From Lyophyllum atratum (Eukaryota; Basidiomycota; Agaricomycetes; Agaricales; Lyophyllaceae): a stretch of 64,000 nucleotides of DNA. Of the stretch, positions 22,631-33,067 are shown in pieces (positions within the stretch are counted from its first letter, which is position 1; every line of letters starts with the position of its first letter). Where the stretch lies: positions 54,069 through 118,068 of the forward strand of contig JACGCN010000078.1 in assembly GCA_014905825.1 (NCBI GenBank), in the 5' to 3' direction. The notes under the pieces are model-generated. The model worked only from the letters and a program-made list of their open reading frames with translations. It had not been told where the DNA came from and ran no database searches. A program made the position numbers and the translations under genes.

Positions 22631-23387
22631 TCACCACCCAACCCCACCATTCGAAGACGAACTATTCTAAAACCCATTCTCATCAACTACAACTCATCAC
22701 CTTACCAACAACCAGAAATCGCGTACCGTTCTATCCTGCCTCTTGAGCTCTTCGTATACGAAGACCAAGATCAAAAACACCTCATCCGCCTCCAGCGCCG
22801 TCTTGGTCAGGTGCACGGATGGCGGGTCGGCCTTGCTGAATAGATGCGGGCGGGAGGGGACGAGGAACCGCGCGGCGATGGACATGTTGTTATCCAATAT
22901 CGCCTGTACATTAGAAAAGCATCCATGAGCATGAGCATGAGCGATCAAAACACCCAAGGAGTCCAACGAACACACCTTCCACCCCGCATGATCATGCTTA
23001 ACCTCATACTCCCTCCTCCCCTCCTCCCACCTCCAATAATGCGTCCTAACAGTCCCACACCCACTCATCAGCACCCCTGCACTCCCAAAAAAGGTCGGGA
23101 CGTACGCACTTCCTGAAAAACCCGCCCTCCCTCCTCCTCACCTCCTTCACCCCCCTCCTCACCCCCATCACCTCCACCATCTTCTCCTTCCAAAATATGC
23201 TCCCCACGCTCGCCTTCCCAGCATCCTTCGCCTGCACTCCGGGAGCGGGGTTCTCGTCGCGCAGGACTGTGAGCTTCCGCCCGCGCAGCCCGAAGGTCGT
23301 CTTGAGTGTGTAGACTGCGGAGCTGTCGTGTGGCGTGCGGAGGGCAGCGTTGAGGATGTTGCCTTTGTTGTCGAAGTAGGCCTCCAT
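22631..23387 (-). CDS. DUF6593-like small protein, copy 4 (four exons, 186 aa)
   Basis: Exons on the minus strand are 23110-23387, 22976-23045, 22727-22903 and 22631-22666, all GT-AG and in frame. The start is MEAYFDNKGNILNAALRT; the core is LKTTFGLRGRKLTVLRDENP and GSIFWKEKMVEVMGV. The second exon contains HYWRWEEGRREYEVKHDHAG. The third is FLVPSRPHLFSKADPPSVHL and ALEADEVFLILVFVYEELKR, and the tail is NSSSSNGGVGW. Same strand as copy 3, about 0.7 kb upstream. Exon-3 length (177 nt) equals that of copy 2. Function unknown. Confidence 0.75.
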
Positions 23388-23969
23388 ATGTGTGGGGGGA
23401 AGGGAGTACGTTCAGCAAGAGAGAGAGGGAGGAGGGGGGTGCTTGGGGATCAGACAAGGATGAGGGTAACACTAACACGTCAGCGAGGTGAAGATAGACG
23501 CCGCTGACGATTCGGGCTCGAAGGGTTCGGAAGTGTGATAAGCTTTCTTAATGGCTCCACGTCCAGGCAAGGTGTTGGCTAAGCTTTCCCGGTGGCTTCG
23601 GGGTACTCGGCCTAGGACTCAGGAGGAGTATGGGGGTGCTGGGGCTGGGACTGGTGAAGGTGAAGGTCGCAAGCAGGGGTGGCTGGGTGGTGGAGGCCAT
23701 GATGATGGGGATATCGATGGGGGGGATCACACGATATGATTATTTTGATGGGCGGCAGCCACGCCACGTGAGGTCCATCGAGGCGCGTTTTGAATTCAAT
23801 TAAAAGCTTCAAGTTCGAGCAGAATCATTCATCCTCAGAGTCATGATCGGAATATCTACTCAATCTGACAAGCATGAAGGGCAATGTTGAACAACGAAAA
23901 GAGAGCATGTTTTCTCCTCCGACCAACAACGCGCCGTAAACATCCAAGAACCCCGCGCCCCCGCCTCCC
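23388..23969. other. intergenic, nothing certain
   Basis: A 62-codon plus-strand frame (23551-23739, MAPRPGKVLAKLSRWLRG then glycine-rich) exists, but without supporting features. Otherwise nothing recognised. Confidence 0.4.
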
Positions 23970-25339
23970 CTACGCATCCACATACTCATAACAAAGACAC
24001 CCGCCCCCAATATCCATCACCTCCCTAACCGGCACCCTCGGCGCCAGGTTCGCCATCTCCAGCATGAACCCGAGCGTCAGACTCCCATACGGTGGGGTCA
24101 CACTCGTCCGCCCCGACACCGCGTAGAGGCGCTTGGCCGGGTCGGCCATCTGCCAGAGCCACCAGATGCGGTCGAGGTTCGCGTGGTGGAGGAAGAACAG
24201 CGGGTCTGCGCGTAATAGTTCAATAATGAGAACAAGAAGAGAGAGAGAAAGGGAGGAAGAGAGAGAGCGAACCTCCAGGACTCGAATACGTATCCGCCAT
24301 ATCCCCCCCAAGCAGCCTATGCCCCGCATCATGCACCTTCGGCCCCGGCGTCACCGGCGCCCCCTCCAGCTCCACCCTAAACCCCTCAAACGTCCCCTTC
24401 CTCGTCGCGTTCCCCACCCCCTCCTTCGTAAGGTACCCCAGGAGCGTAAGATTCAGCTCGCGCGTGATGGGGTGCGTGTTGATGATGCGCCCGGGGCCGA
24501 AGGAGAGGTTGTAGGAGGCGAAGGGGCCGGTGGGGGGGCCGGGGAGAGGGGAGCCGAAGCCGGTTGTGAGGGAGAAGACGGGGGAGGCGAGGAGGCTGGG
24601 TGGGGTGGTGGGTGAGGTGAGCGGGGGGGAGGGTGGGAGGGGAAAGGGAAGGGACATACGTGGTGCGGTTCTTGGAGTCTTTGGTCCAGTCCCAGTACCT
24701 GTAGAGCCGCTGAGGAGGGGGCGCATGAGAGAGTAGGCCCGGGATGACTTACGGATTGGCGCCCTTGTACCCACAGGCTGAGCGTAACGTGGACTCGTAC
24801 ACGCTGACGAACTGGCGGTGCCATGGCAGGAATTGGCCCTTCACGTTCAAATCGCCATCGTCAGGTGTCGAATACCGAGCAACATACGTAACACGAACTC
24901 ACAACGAGATGAACCCTCTCGGTCAAATTGATATGCAGCGCCTGAAAGTCGTCGTACCGCGTCTTCACGCCCGGGAAGTGCGTTACGGCGGGCAGGCGCT
25001 GCAGACATTGTACGGCTTCAATATACGCCATTTTGTCGCGCGTGTTCAAAGTGCGCCTAGAGAAAACCCACGTCACAATTGATACACTAAGGAGATAGAG
25101 ATGATGAGGGGATCGTACCACTCCCTGCGACGCAGAACGTTGCTTTTAGTGCACCGATGCCTCTCAGTACTCAACGCCGATGTCAAATTCAAGTCCGCAG
25201 CACTCGCGTTCTGCGCACCCGCAGCGGGAAGAACGAAGAGGGAGAACAAGATCAAGAGGAACGCCCCGATCCATGGCGAGTGGGGGAAGGGAAGCATCGC
25301 GACGTGAGGGTGTGCGAGTCGTCTCGTTCTTCGTGCCAT
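23970..25339 (-). CDS. secreted tyrosinase (short fungal type)
   Basis: Oxidises phenols to o-quinones with a coupled binuclear copper site. The start is the ATG at 25339, or the second Met at 25297. A hydrophobic signal segment follows (WIGAFLLILFSLFVLPAAGA), then CTKSNVLRRREW. The next exon is DKMAYIEAVQCLQRLPAVTH and DDFQALHINLTERVHLV. CuA continues with QFLPWHRQFVSVYESTLRSA and YWDWTKDS. CuB is VHDAGHRLLGGDM and, after an intron, DPLFFLHHANLDRIWWLWQM. Six histidines can be assigned: HIN, VHL and WHR for CuA; VHDAGH and FLHH for CuB. It ends GGGCLCYEYVDA without the long C-terminal shielding domain of mushroom tyrosinases, so it belongs to the short secreted type. At least five short introns. 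The frame appears intact. Confidence 0.87.
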
Positions 25340-26705
25340 CTTTGCTTGCTTTTTATTCTTCACGGGAGGCTTCGCTTCGATGGGTAGTCATAAGACTCGG
25401 GCTTGCCATCGACCGATTTGGTGCCCGGACTTCTGTGGATTACTATTAGGTACCATGAGGAAGGCCTACGACGAAGGGAGGATCCGCAGCGAACTTGATG
25501 ACTATCTGTGTTCGTGCAAGCAAGTGCGCTGGAAATTCCAAGAATCGGCATCCATTGCGTGTGGGGACACCCTGAAGCTTGCTGTGGAGGCTGGAGGCTG
25601 GGTGCATGGCAAAGGAAGTGACACGAATTTCTGGGGGGGCGGCGTTAGTGGCGGGATACGTGATCACACGCGTTTGGGTACTGACCAATTATGTCGTTTA
25701 TAGTTGCTTCGATCCCTTTCTCGATCACTCGCACCGGGCCACTGTGAAGAACACTAAAAGCCAACGCATCGTGCACGGAAGACTAGGTTCTGCGTGTTCT
25801 TGGCGGTCACAAGTGAGCGCCACCACCTGGTCGGCCTCCGATGGTGGGCGTTCGTATCGGGGATGGGCGAGCGGGACCACCTGGATTGGATGGATTTGGT
25901 AGCTCGTACGATAAAAATGCGTGGATCTCGGGTAGCTGTACTTGGATATCGATGTGAACGCTGGAATGCGATGGAAAAAATCTCATGATTATCATACACC
26001 CGCGGCGAGAAGAAGAACGAGGAGTTGGCAGACCTGACCGATGTGGTGCGCCGCGGGACCAGTCAGGAGGAGTAGAGTCCACGCTAGTGTGGCAGATATG
26101 AGCACTGTCTATTGGCCGGGGAGGGTGACAGCTGGAGTCAGGACTGGAAGAGGGCAGGAAAGGGGGCTGGCGATCAGGAGGCTTTGTCTTTGGTGCGGTG
26201 CTCAAAAATATTTCCAACATTCTAGGCTCGCCCACAGCCTTGTGCAGATATCGCAGCTAGCGTACCGGCCAGCAGCCAGCGTCCAAGACTCCAACTTCAA
26301 GCTTTGTTCAAGCTTTGCACGAGTTGTCAATGTCCGGGAAGAAAAAGCATCCACGTGACATTGTGTGGGGTCGCGTTATTTGCGTCTGTTGTATATTCAC
26401 GTTGTCACCTTACCCCAGCCTTACCCCGCAGCTAATGCGACGAACTCAGCGCCTCCCTCAAAAATAGCCTGAAAATGCAACAATAATAGCCTGAAACGCA
26501 ACTTCTCCTTATCTTCTTCCAGCGGTATGTTATCGGATTCAAATCTGGTTCAATATGTGCCATGTGGAACTTACTTAGACTTGACTTAGACGAAGCTATT
26601 CATAGACATCCCCGTCACAGCTTAAAAGCCTATAACGCGTTGTTTACCCCTATTTCTTCTCGACATCAACTCCAACCAAGTTCGAACGTGCCTCCACGCT
26701 CAAAC
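25340..26705. other. intergenic, nothing certain
   Basis: Divergent spacer of about 1.3 kb between the tyrosinase and the lyase gene. Overlapping open frames only, none with a recognisable motif. Confidence 0.45.
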
Positions 26706-27857
26706 ATGTCACCCAACCCGCACCTCCTCCCCATCTCCCACTTCAAACACGGCTTCACCACCAGCCCCCACCTCAAACACCCCCATTCCCACCTCACCCA
26801 CGTCCCCCTCTCCGATTCAGCTCTTGGCGTGCACAAAACCACCTCCCGCCTCCCACACCCCGTCGTGACGCCCCCGCCCCCGCAGCACAAAGCCACCGAT
26901 GCGCTCCCCCCGCCCGATAAAGCGTGGGAGGCTCTGTATCCTAAGGGAAGCATCAACCCGAGTGCTGCGATCCCCGGCGGGTTTGGGTTCTACCTCAGTG
27001 GGCCGGAGACGTTCAAGGCGGAGCTCGAGAAGGGAGCGAGGGAAGTGGTGTTTGGGTACAGGATGATGCTGGAGCCGGGCTGGGAGTTCAAGCGGGGCGG
27101 GAAGCTGCCTGGTGTGTGTGAGTCTTCTTCCCGTTTTTCGTGGTTCTTTGGGTTGGGACTGATCGTGGATCCATTGAATGGTAGTTGGTGGGGTCGGCGA
27201 TTTGGCATACCACTGCTCGGGCGGGAGGCAGGAGAACCGGTGTCAGTGTTTCGATCTGAGGCCTATGTGGAGGTACGTCTCCGTCTCATTTTCTCGTTTT
27301 TGCCCGCTCGCTCTCTAACCACGTATATACGTTATGCCACAGGCGCCAGGGCGTAGGCGAGCTATACACCTACCTCCCCCTCACACCATCCAACTCCACC
27401 CTCCTCCTCTCTACGCCCCCCGAGTCCGTCGGCAACTCGGATTTTGGCTTCTCTGTGGGCCGCAAGTCCTTCAGCCTCGATATCGCCATCGGGAGGTGGG
27501 TCGCGCTGGCATTCCGCGTCAGGATGAACGACCTCGGGAAGTGCAATGGTATGCACGCTCTTGTTTTTTGACTTCTGTTTTGAGCTGATGGCGGCATTTG
27601 TTGCGTAGGTGAGATCGAAGTCTGGGTCGACGGCGTATCCTCGATCCACGTCAAGGATCTGTGCTTGTGCGACTCGGCCGAGGCGAGAGTCAAAGGGATG
27701 CATTTCCAGACATTCTTCGGCGGTAGGTGTGATCTTCATCCTCTTACTCTCGTTGCTTACTCGCTGGTATGGGGATACAGGCCATTCGGAAGAGTGGTGC
27801 TGCCCGAAGGACCAGCGGGCGTGGTTCGCGGATGTCACGGGCGCCATTGTGGCGTGA
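26706..27857 (+). CDS. polysaccharide lyase family 14-like protein (alginate/glucuronan-lyase type)
   Basis: Exon 1 starts MSPNPHLLPISHFKHGFTTS and leads to KAWEALYPKGSINPSAAIPG then GFGFYLSGP, the typical entry of the beta-jelly-roll lyase domain. VVFGYRMMLEPGWEFKRGGK and LPGV follow, then short introns. Next are GDSAYHCSGGRQENRCQCFD, GELYTYLPL, RWVALAFRVRMNDLGKCN, EIEVWVDGVSS and GMHFQTFFGG. The end is HSEEWCCPKDQRAWFADVTG followed by AIVA. These conserved strands match fungal PL14-type lyases, which beta-eliminate uronic-acid polymers. No signal peptide is obvious at the chosen ATG, and the longer in-frame start at 26562 does not add one. It may be intracellular or lack an unseen first exon. 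Confidence 0.78.
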
Positions 27858-28689
27858 AGATTCGGAGCATAGGTATGGATGTATGCGTCGTGATACTCTG
27901 CTTGTCGAATCCTTTCCTTTTGGTCGTTTGTGTTCGATGTTTGGGATGTGGACCAGACGGAGTGTCGATGCTGCCAAACTTTGGGAAATCTTCGTCATCA
28001 GTGAGACCAGCACCCAGGAGTGGGGTGGATTCACTCCGGGCGTCTGTACCGTGGCCCGAGACAAGATGCATCCTGATGCCTTCGGCCCCTCAAAGAGAAG
28101 ATTGGTCTGCTGGGATGTATGTACTTTCCTTCCACGGCGGTGTCGCGTGTACCCATCCACTATCGCCACGCAGTATCTCCCTGAACCTTGTTTAACTGCA
28201 AGTTGGCCTCGTGCGCATCGTTTCAGTCATACCAATGCTGTCTACATTTCCAGAAAACGGACGACAAAGCCTTGGGCTTGTCTTTTGATATGCCTCTTGG
28301 ACCTACTAGCACCCTTTCTATCTCTCCGCGCGAGGGCGATGAGGTGACTTCTATCCCATTGGCCTGGTGATGTACAGACGCTATTCGTTCCCTCTGTCTT
28401 GGACAATGTGACTTCGGTTTTAACAGCTCGTTGGAAGGCTACAACCAAATCCTCGAATAACTCATGTTTGCGTGTGCGTCTAACACGATATTCTGAATTT
28501 AATACCATGATCGTCGCTCGCCAGCTGGACTGTATCAAGGGCTGCCGCGCATATGATCATCCGAAGCGATGCTTCCGAATCTTTCGGTTGGAAGTTAAGA
28601 ACTTGTGTTGATACGCGAGAAGCCCTTACTCCAGTGGATGATAAAAATTGTGCAAGAGCATATCACCCTTTCAGTAGTAGGTAAAAGCA
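27858..28689. other. intergenic, nothing recognised
   Basis: Overlapping frames on both strands without domains; no supported gene. Confidence 0.4.
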
Positions 28690-29179
28690 CTACACATAAG
28701 CCTGGTCAACCCAGGATGTCCAGTCACTTCCCAGAACATCAGCAGCCCCATACCCTGTCCCCGAAGTGAGCTTTCGTGAGAACGACGCCCGATTTCCAGC
28801 GGCACCTGCGCCTGAAAACATGCCCATGTCACATGGAGCCAAAAAGAGAAGTGAAAGGAGAGTTATAATCTTCACCTGTACTAGCATATTCAGCAAACAG
28901 GACGTTGGAGGTATTGGGTGTGGCGGTCGACCAGATAGACCAACCAGCGGGATTGATCAGACTTCCTAAGCTGCAAGATGTGTAGACGACGCTGCAAGGA
29001 TTTCACCACCATTAAGTGACTGTAAACCATTGTTTTGTTAAGATGGTCTTACCGAGCATATTGGGACCACGGACGGCCGAGATAGACCAAGCCAGTTAAT
29101 GATCTAGTGGCCGCCGAGCTAGTGATAATCGTTGCTTTGTTTATAACGACTATTGAACGGGAAGGTTAGATCGCAAGTC

Positions 29180-29188
29180 AGGAGAAAA
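29180..29188. repeat. target-site duplication, left (AGGAGAAAA)
   Basis: Nine bases directly left of the TIR element, identical to 30511-30519 on its right. Counting one more base outward gives 9 of 10 matches. Confidence 0.7.
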
Positions 29189-29285
29189 GGGCCTATAGAA
29201 ATTGCCGTGGCACTGCCGTGCAAGCGTGCGAAACACCTTTTTTAGCGTGGCACGGCAGTCGATAATTAGCGTGCAAACCCTCTAA

Positions 29286-29400
29286 TTTGCGTGCAAATTA
29301 CCTTTCTGCGTGCAGATCTGATTTCTGCCGTGCAAGTCTGATTTCTGCCGTGCAAGTCTGATTTCTGGCGTGCAGGTTTGATTTTTGGCGTGCATGCTCC
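29286..29400. repeat. tandem short repeats in the TIR element, left interior
   Basis: Repeated unit of about 20 bp built from GTGCAAGTCTGATTTCTG with small changes, four to five copies, interspersed with the GCGTGCA word. Confidence 0.7.
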
Positions 29401-30084
29401 TATGTAGTGCGCAGAAATAAGAATGATGGCTTGCGACGTCTGAGGAACCTGCCGTGTCACATGAGCTCGGCAAAACTTCGACTTGCAAAAACTTGTCTCC
29501 GCAGGCTGGGGGGTCTACAGCTAAGGTCAAATAACTATCAGAACACGGATATGTGATCCATTTGAGTCCCTTAAAGCATTGAACTTGTACGTCCCGCATG
29601 AGGATGCTACAGAATTTCTTGAAAAGTGATCTAATTATACACTTGATTGCTACACTAGGCTACGTGCTTGAAATGATTTAGAGGTACAATAGGTCAGCGA
29701 GTGAATTCTACACGAGAGTGAACTGCTTACCAGTCTGATCATACACGGGAACACAATCATTTAATAGCCCATTCAGGTGAATGGCAGGGCCCTGTGTCTC
29801 GCGCGCGTGCAGTTGTCCCGTCACTGCTTCCTTCTCGGACTCCGTTGAACTGAAGTAACGATATATATAACGGAAGAAACCCTGTGGGTGCGGCAGTGAG
29901 TACATAATGATCCAGATGCTGATGGCGGGTGACTTACGAGGGCCATGGCTCAAAGAGTCGATAAGGGAATGTAGGAAGGAACGAACCTGAACCTGACGTG
30001 GCTGAGCGCTGATCATTGGGTCAGACCACACGATCGAGGGCTTGGATCGACCCCGGGCCTCACAAGCAACTCTTCACTGTCATC

Positions 30085-30260
30085 AGCGTGCACTCGCGTG
30101 CGTTGACGTGCTCAGCGTGCACTCGCGTGCATTGACGTGCACTCGCGTGCATTGACGTGCATTGACGTGCACTCGCGTGCATTGACGTGCAGCTAGCGTG
30201 CAGTGCCGTGCACCTAGCGTGCAGTGCCGTGCAGGTAACGTGCAGTGCCGTGCAGGTAAC
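30085..30260. repeat. GCGTGCA tandem repeats in the TIR element, right interior
   Basis: Alternating units CACTCGCGTGCATTGACGTG and CAGTGCCGTGCAGGTAACGT-like repeats run for about 175 bp. They look like subterminal transposase-binding arrays but are asymmetrical between the two ends. Confidence 0.7.
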
Positions 30261-30510
30261 GTGCGAATGTGGCTGTGCTAGCGTGCAAGCCAGTTTTTGA
30301 CGTCAATTCGGGAGCCCTGACGAGCTTTCTGGACAGAAATCTAGCTTTGATAATCGTGGTCGGTAGTCTATACACCCTCTCCGAGTCATATATAAGTGAT
30401 AAGCTGTCCCTACACCCGGATCCCCGCCTACATCTGCGGAACTAGCGTGCCACGCTTGCACGCTAGTGGCACGCTTGCGTGCGACTGCCACGGCGATTTT
30501 CCTGTGCCCG

Positions 30511-30519
30511 AGGAGAAAA
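30511..30519. repeat. target-site duplication, right (AGGAGAAAA)
   Basis: Matches 29180-29188 exactly and marks the right boundary of the TIR element. Confidence 0.7.
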
Positions 30520-31639
30520 AGCTGCAAGAAAAGGGATCGCACAGAGACTCGCATCGGACGCGCTAGTTGGACCACTGGCAGTGATCGAGCCCGCTTCAAC
30601 GGAGGCAATAGTATTCCTATGGAAAAACGCGCGTGCGTGTTGACCCCAGATGTAATCGACTGCGCCCTCGATGTAGGTAGAATTGGTTCCCTTGTTCAGC
30701 TAGAACGGTATCCTGATAGCTGCGCGATCGTCAGGGAAGAATTATGCACGACCGTCTGCGAGAGAGATTCACCTGTAGAAGCCTACACCATAATACCCGT
30801 GGTTCGTTCCATATGCGCTCAGGGCCAAGGCCTGACCGCCAGAGGAAGCATGTCCAAACTAACTAGGATAAGTTATTCGAATGAGCACGTCAAGTATCGA
30901 CATACGGTGTTCTTGAGATTCACGTTGTACAGGAAGAAGTTATCCTTGTGCACGCGAAGGGTACCCGTAAGGTCGTCGTTCCCGGCCTCAGCGATTGTGT
31001 GATCGTAACGGAGTTGGCGGCATAGCTTGAAGTGTCCGTGGTAGATCCGAGAACCTGATATGTTCACATTCATATCGATAAGATAACCACCGAACGAAGG
31101 GGACATACAGTGGTTTTTCCCGCGCGGCTGATGGAGACCTGTTCGGTGTAGGTACCTATTATTTGATTATAGAAACATTGAATATTGGAGCAATGAGAGA
31201 AGAGCTGATCTTACCTGGGTAGATGAAGATCATGCGGGCGGAGCTATCATTAGGAAGCGAATTCACAGCGGCTTGGACAGTGCTGAACTCTCCGCTCAGT
31301 GTTCCCGTCTTTCTTACGACGACAGCTCCCGAAGGCGGCGATGTACGCGATGCTCGTTTCTCGATCGCGTTTGCATTGGTATGCAGCAAAGTCGAGAGGA
31401 GCATGAACAACAGGGCGAACAACGGGAAGCTTTGGCGAGCCATTGGGACGAGAGAGTTGAAGGAAACGTTCTCCGACAGATGTTGTATATATAGATTCAT
31501 GGCGTAAATTCCTGCCACAAAACGGTTTAATTGGCGGGCCGGTGCGAGTGAGGGCCCGGGAAGGGCAACAAGATGGTGCGAGATTTTTGACTGCGACCAA
31601 TGCAAAAATAGAACAGCAAACGAGCTCCTGATGCAGAAT

Positions 31640-31730
31640 GTCAGAGACGAACGGCATGTGGTCGGGTATTGCTCTGCTGGGAGCGATGTTACGGTCCGTT
31701 GAGATAGACCTTTCCGATATTTTGGCGCTT
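31640..31730. repeat. duplicated leader upstream of pectin methylesterase copy A
   Basis: On the minus strand, a segment with CCAAAATATCGGAAAGGTCT and TCAACGGACCG matches the segment at 32.77-32.83 kb upstream of copy B (CCAAAACCTCGGAGAAGTCT, TCAACGGACCG). It shows that the duplication included upstream sequence. In the copy-B version it reads NLGEVYINGPPIDFQLTK, perhaps a fragment of another gene. Confidence 0.5.
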
Positions 31731-31964
31731 TCAAGAGCGAACTAATGCCTGTTGAGAAGGGCGGTAGACTAACGTTCATATACCATTGCTTCCGTCATGT
31801 TGAACTTCGGTGCCGCAATTCAGTTGCGCGCTTGCGGAATACTGGCTCATGGCATATACAACACATATCTATAGTTACGCATTCCTGGACGTTTAGATGG
31901 GCACATGACACAACGAAGGCGAAGAGCACCTATTTACCGGTTAACGACAAAAAGCACTGCAACC

Positions 31965-32670
31965 ACACATAGGCCTAATCAACCCAGGAAGTCCAGTGGC
32001 TTCCCAAAATGTCGGCAGCTCTATGACCCGACGCCGAGGAGAGCTTTTTCGAGGACTCACGCCCGAGATCCAGAACCACCCGCGCCTGAAAGTCCTTTGT
32101 CAGCGGCTGGACACTTGAAACCATGGAGGTCGATGTTCACCTATGCTAGCATATTCGGCGAATAAGACATTGCCAGTGTTAGGCGTGGAAGATGACCACT
32201 GTGACCAACCAGCGGGATTGATCAGTACTATAAGTGAAAACAACGTCAAACATTTGTCTCTATTCAGTTTCGATACAAACGGTTCAGCTTCGAGAAGCCT
32301 TACCGAGCATATTGGGTCCAGGGACGGCCTAGATATACCAGACCAGGCAAGCACTTGTAGCAGCCGGAATGGTGGTAATAGTTGCTTGATTGACGACAAC
32401 TGTCGAGAAGAACGTGTAAATAATGTGGGAAACCACGGACGAAGGAATCAGGACGCACAGATACCGATATCGGATGAGCTGGGCGGATCGCTGGCAGTGA
32501 TCGCGCCCGCTTCGACAGAGACGATAGTGTTGCGGTGGAAGAAAGTTCAAAGTTCTTGCATGTTGACCCCAAATATAGTCCACTGCACCCTCGACGTAGC
32601 AGATGCCGTAGAATTGATTTCCTTGCTATGCCAAAACGGTATCCTGATAACTGTGTGGTGGTTAGGAAAT
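31965..32670 (-). pseudogene. pectin methylesterase copy B, 5'-truncated and frameshifted
   Basis: Minus-strand exons cover only the C-terminal part: YQDTVLA, then a TAG, then QGNQFYGICYVEGAVDYIWG. FHRNTIVSVEAGAITASDPP, VVNQATITTIPAATS, GLVYLGRPWTQYAR and LINPAGWSQWSSSTPNT follow, ending at WVD followed by a premature TAG before AYV. Frame breaks: the internal TAG, a 7-nt tandem duplication of GAACTTT after QHAR, and a single-base loss before GLVYLGRPW. The intron that carries the TIR element in copy A is present here as a plain 57-nt intron. The first roughly 190 codons of the gene are missing, and the upstream leader joins directly to the YQDT exon. Non-functional. Confidence 0.75.
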
Positions 32671-32764
32671 GGTAACAGTAAACCAACTGAAGTATAAAAT
32701 CAGACCAGCAAACGAGTCGCTGATTCGAATGGGGAATCGAAGACTGCATGTGGTCTCACCTTGG

Positions 32765-32860
32765 TCAGTTGGAAATCGATTGGCGGTCCGTTGATATAGA
32801 CTTCTCCGAGGTTTTGGCATCGAATACGCGAGACTTCGGACTTGGGACCATCAGCTCAGG
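32765..32860. repeat. duplicated leader upstream of pectin methylesterase copy B
   Basis: Partner of the segment at 31.64-31.73 kb; see that entry. The open frame around it extends to 33067 without a recognisable domain. Confidence 0.5.
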
Positions 32861-33067
32861 GTCGCTTTGTAGCATGGTAGACGCAAGCAATGCTTGGGGG
32901 GTATGAATCATGGTGGTTGGAAGCAGGGAGGTCGTGGGATTCTGCGTTTGTCTGCGATCAATATTTTTTATCCCCTCGTCATCCATCATCACAACCGCTG
33001 ACCGTGAACCCTGCAGGACGTTAGGACCGACGATCTCTGAGTAAGGCGAATTCTGTCTGCTGCTCAA

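Larger units (their letters stand above)
29189..30510. mobile_element. non-autonomous TIR element (Mutator-like MITE candidate, about 1.3 kb)
   Basis: The ends form imperfect terminal inverted repeats of about 41 bp (29189-29229 against the complement of 30469-30509; about 30 of 41 positions match, including TTGCCGTGGCA-like and CAAGCGTGC blocks). It is bounded by a 9-bp perfect target duplication. No transposase ORF is present. The interior near each end is made of GCGTGCA and GCCGTGCA words repeated dozens of times. A 9-10 bp duplication plus long TIRs with subterminal repeats suits Mutator-like elements (family knowledge); other superfamilies with 8-9 bp duplications remain possible. It lies within an intron of pectin methylesterase copy A, upstream of a CTAAC branch site. 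Confidence 0.75.
28690..31443 (-). pseudogene. pectin methylesterase copy A (frameshifted; carries a TIR element in an intron)
   Basis: CE8 enzyme that de-esterifies plant pectin, secreted. The minus strand starts MARQSFPLFALLFMLLST (signal peptide). It continues GEFSTVQAAVNSLPNDSSAR, GTYTEQVSISRAGKTT, DTSSYAANSVTITQS, LTGTLRVHKDNFFLYNVNLK, ALALSAYGTNHGYYGVGFY and YQDTVLAEQGNQFY. Then come EGAVDYIWGQHARAFFHRNT (catalytic-region motif), NKATIITSSAATRSLTGLVY, LGRPWSQYAR, INPAWS-type INPAGWSIWSTATPNT and LGSDWTSWVDQAYV at the end. There is one frame loss after TITQSL (about 31.0 kb), and an apparent 8-nt loss at QFY/YIEG (about 30.68 kb) relative to copy B. A 1.3-kb element sits in the intron between SASDASL and FVINKATI. 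Probably inactive. Confidence 0.8.

Noticed and set aside
23551..23739. 62-residue glycine-rich plus-strand ORF
   Set aside because: No promoter, homology or splice support; low-complexity sequence can stay open by chance.
24133..24615. 160-codon plus-strand Arg/Glu/Gly-rich ORF
   Set aside because: Antisense of tyrosinase exons.
30085..30260. CRISPR array
   Set aside because: Repeats are short, variable and contiguous without unique spacers, and the genome is eukaryotic; they belong to the TIR element.
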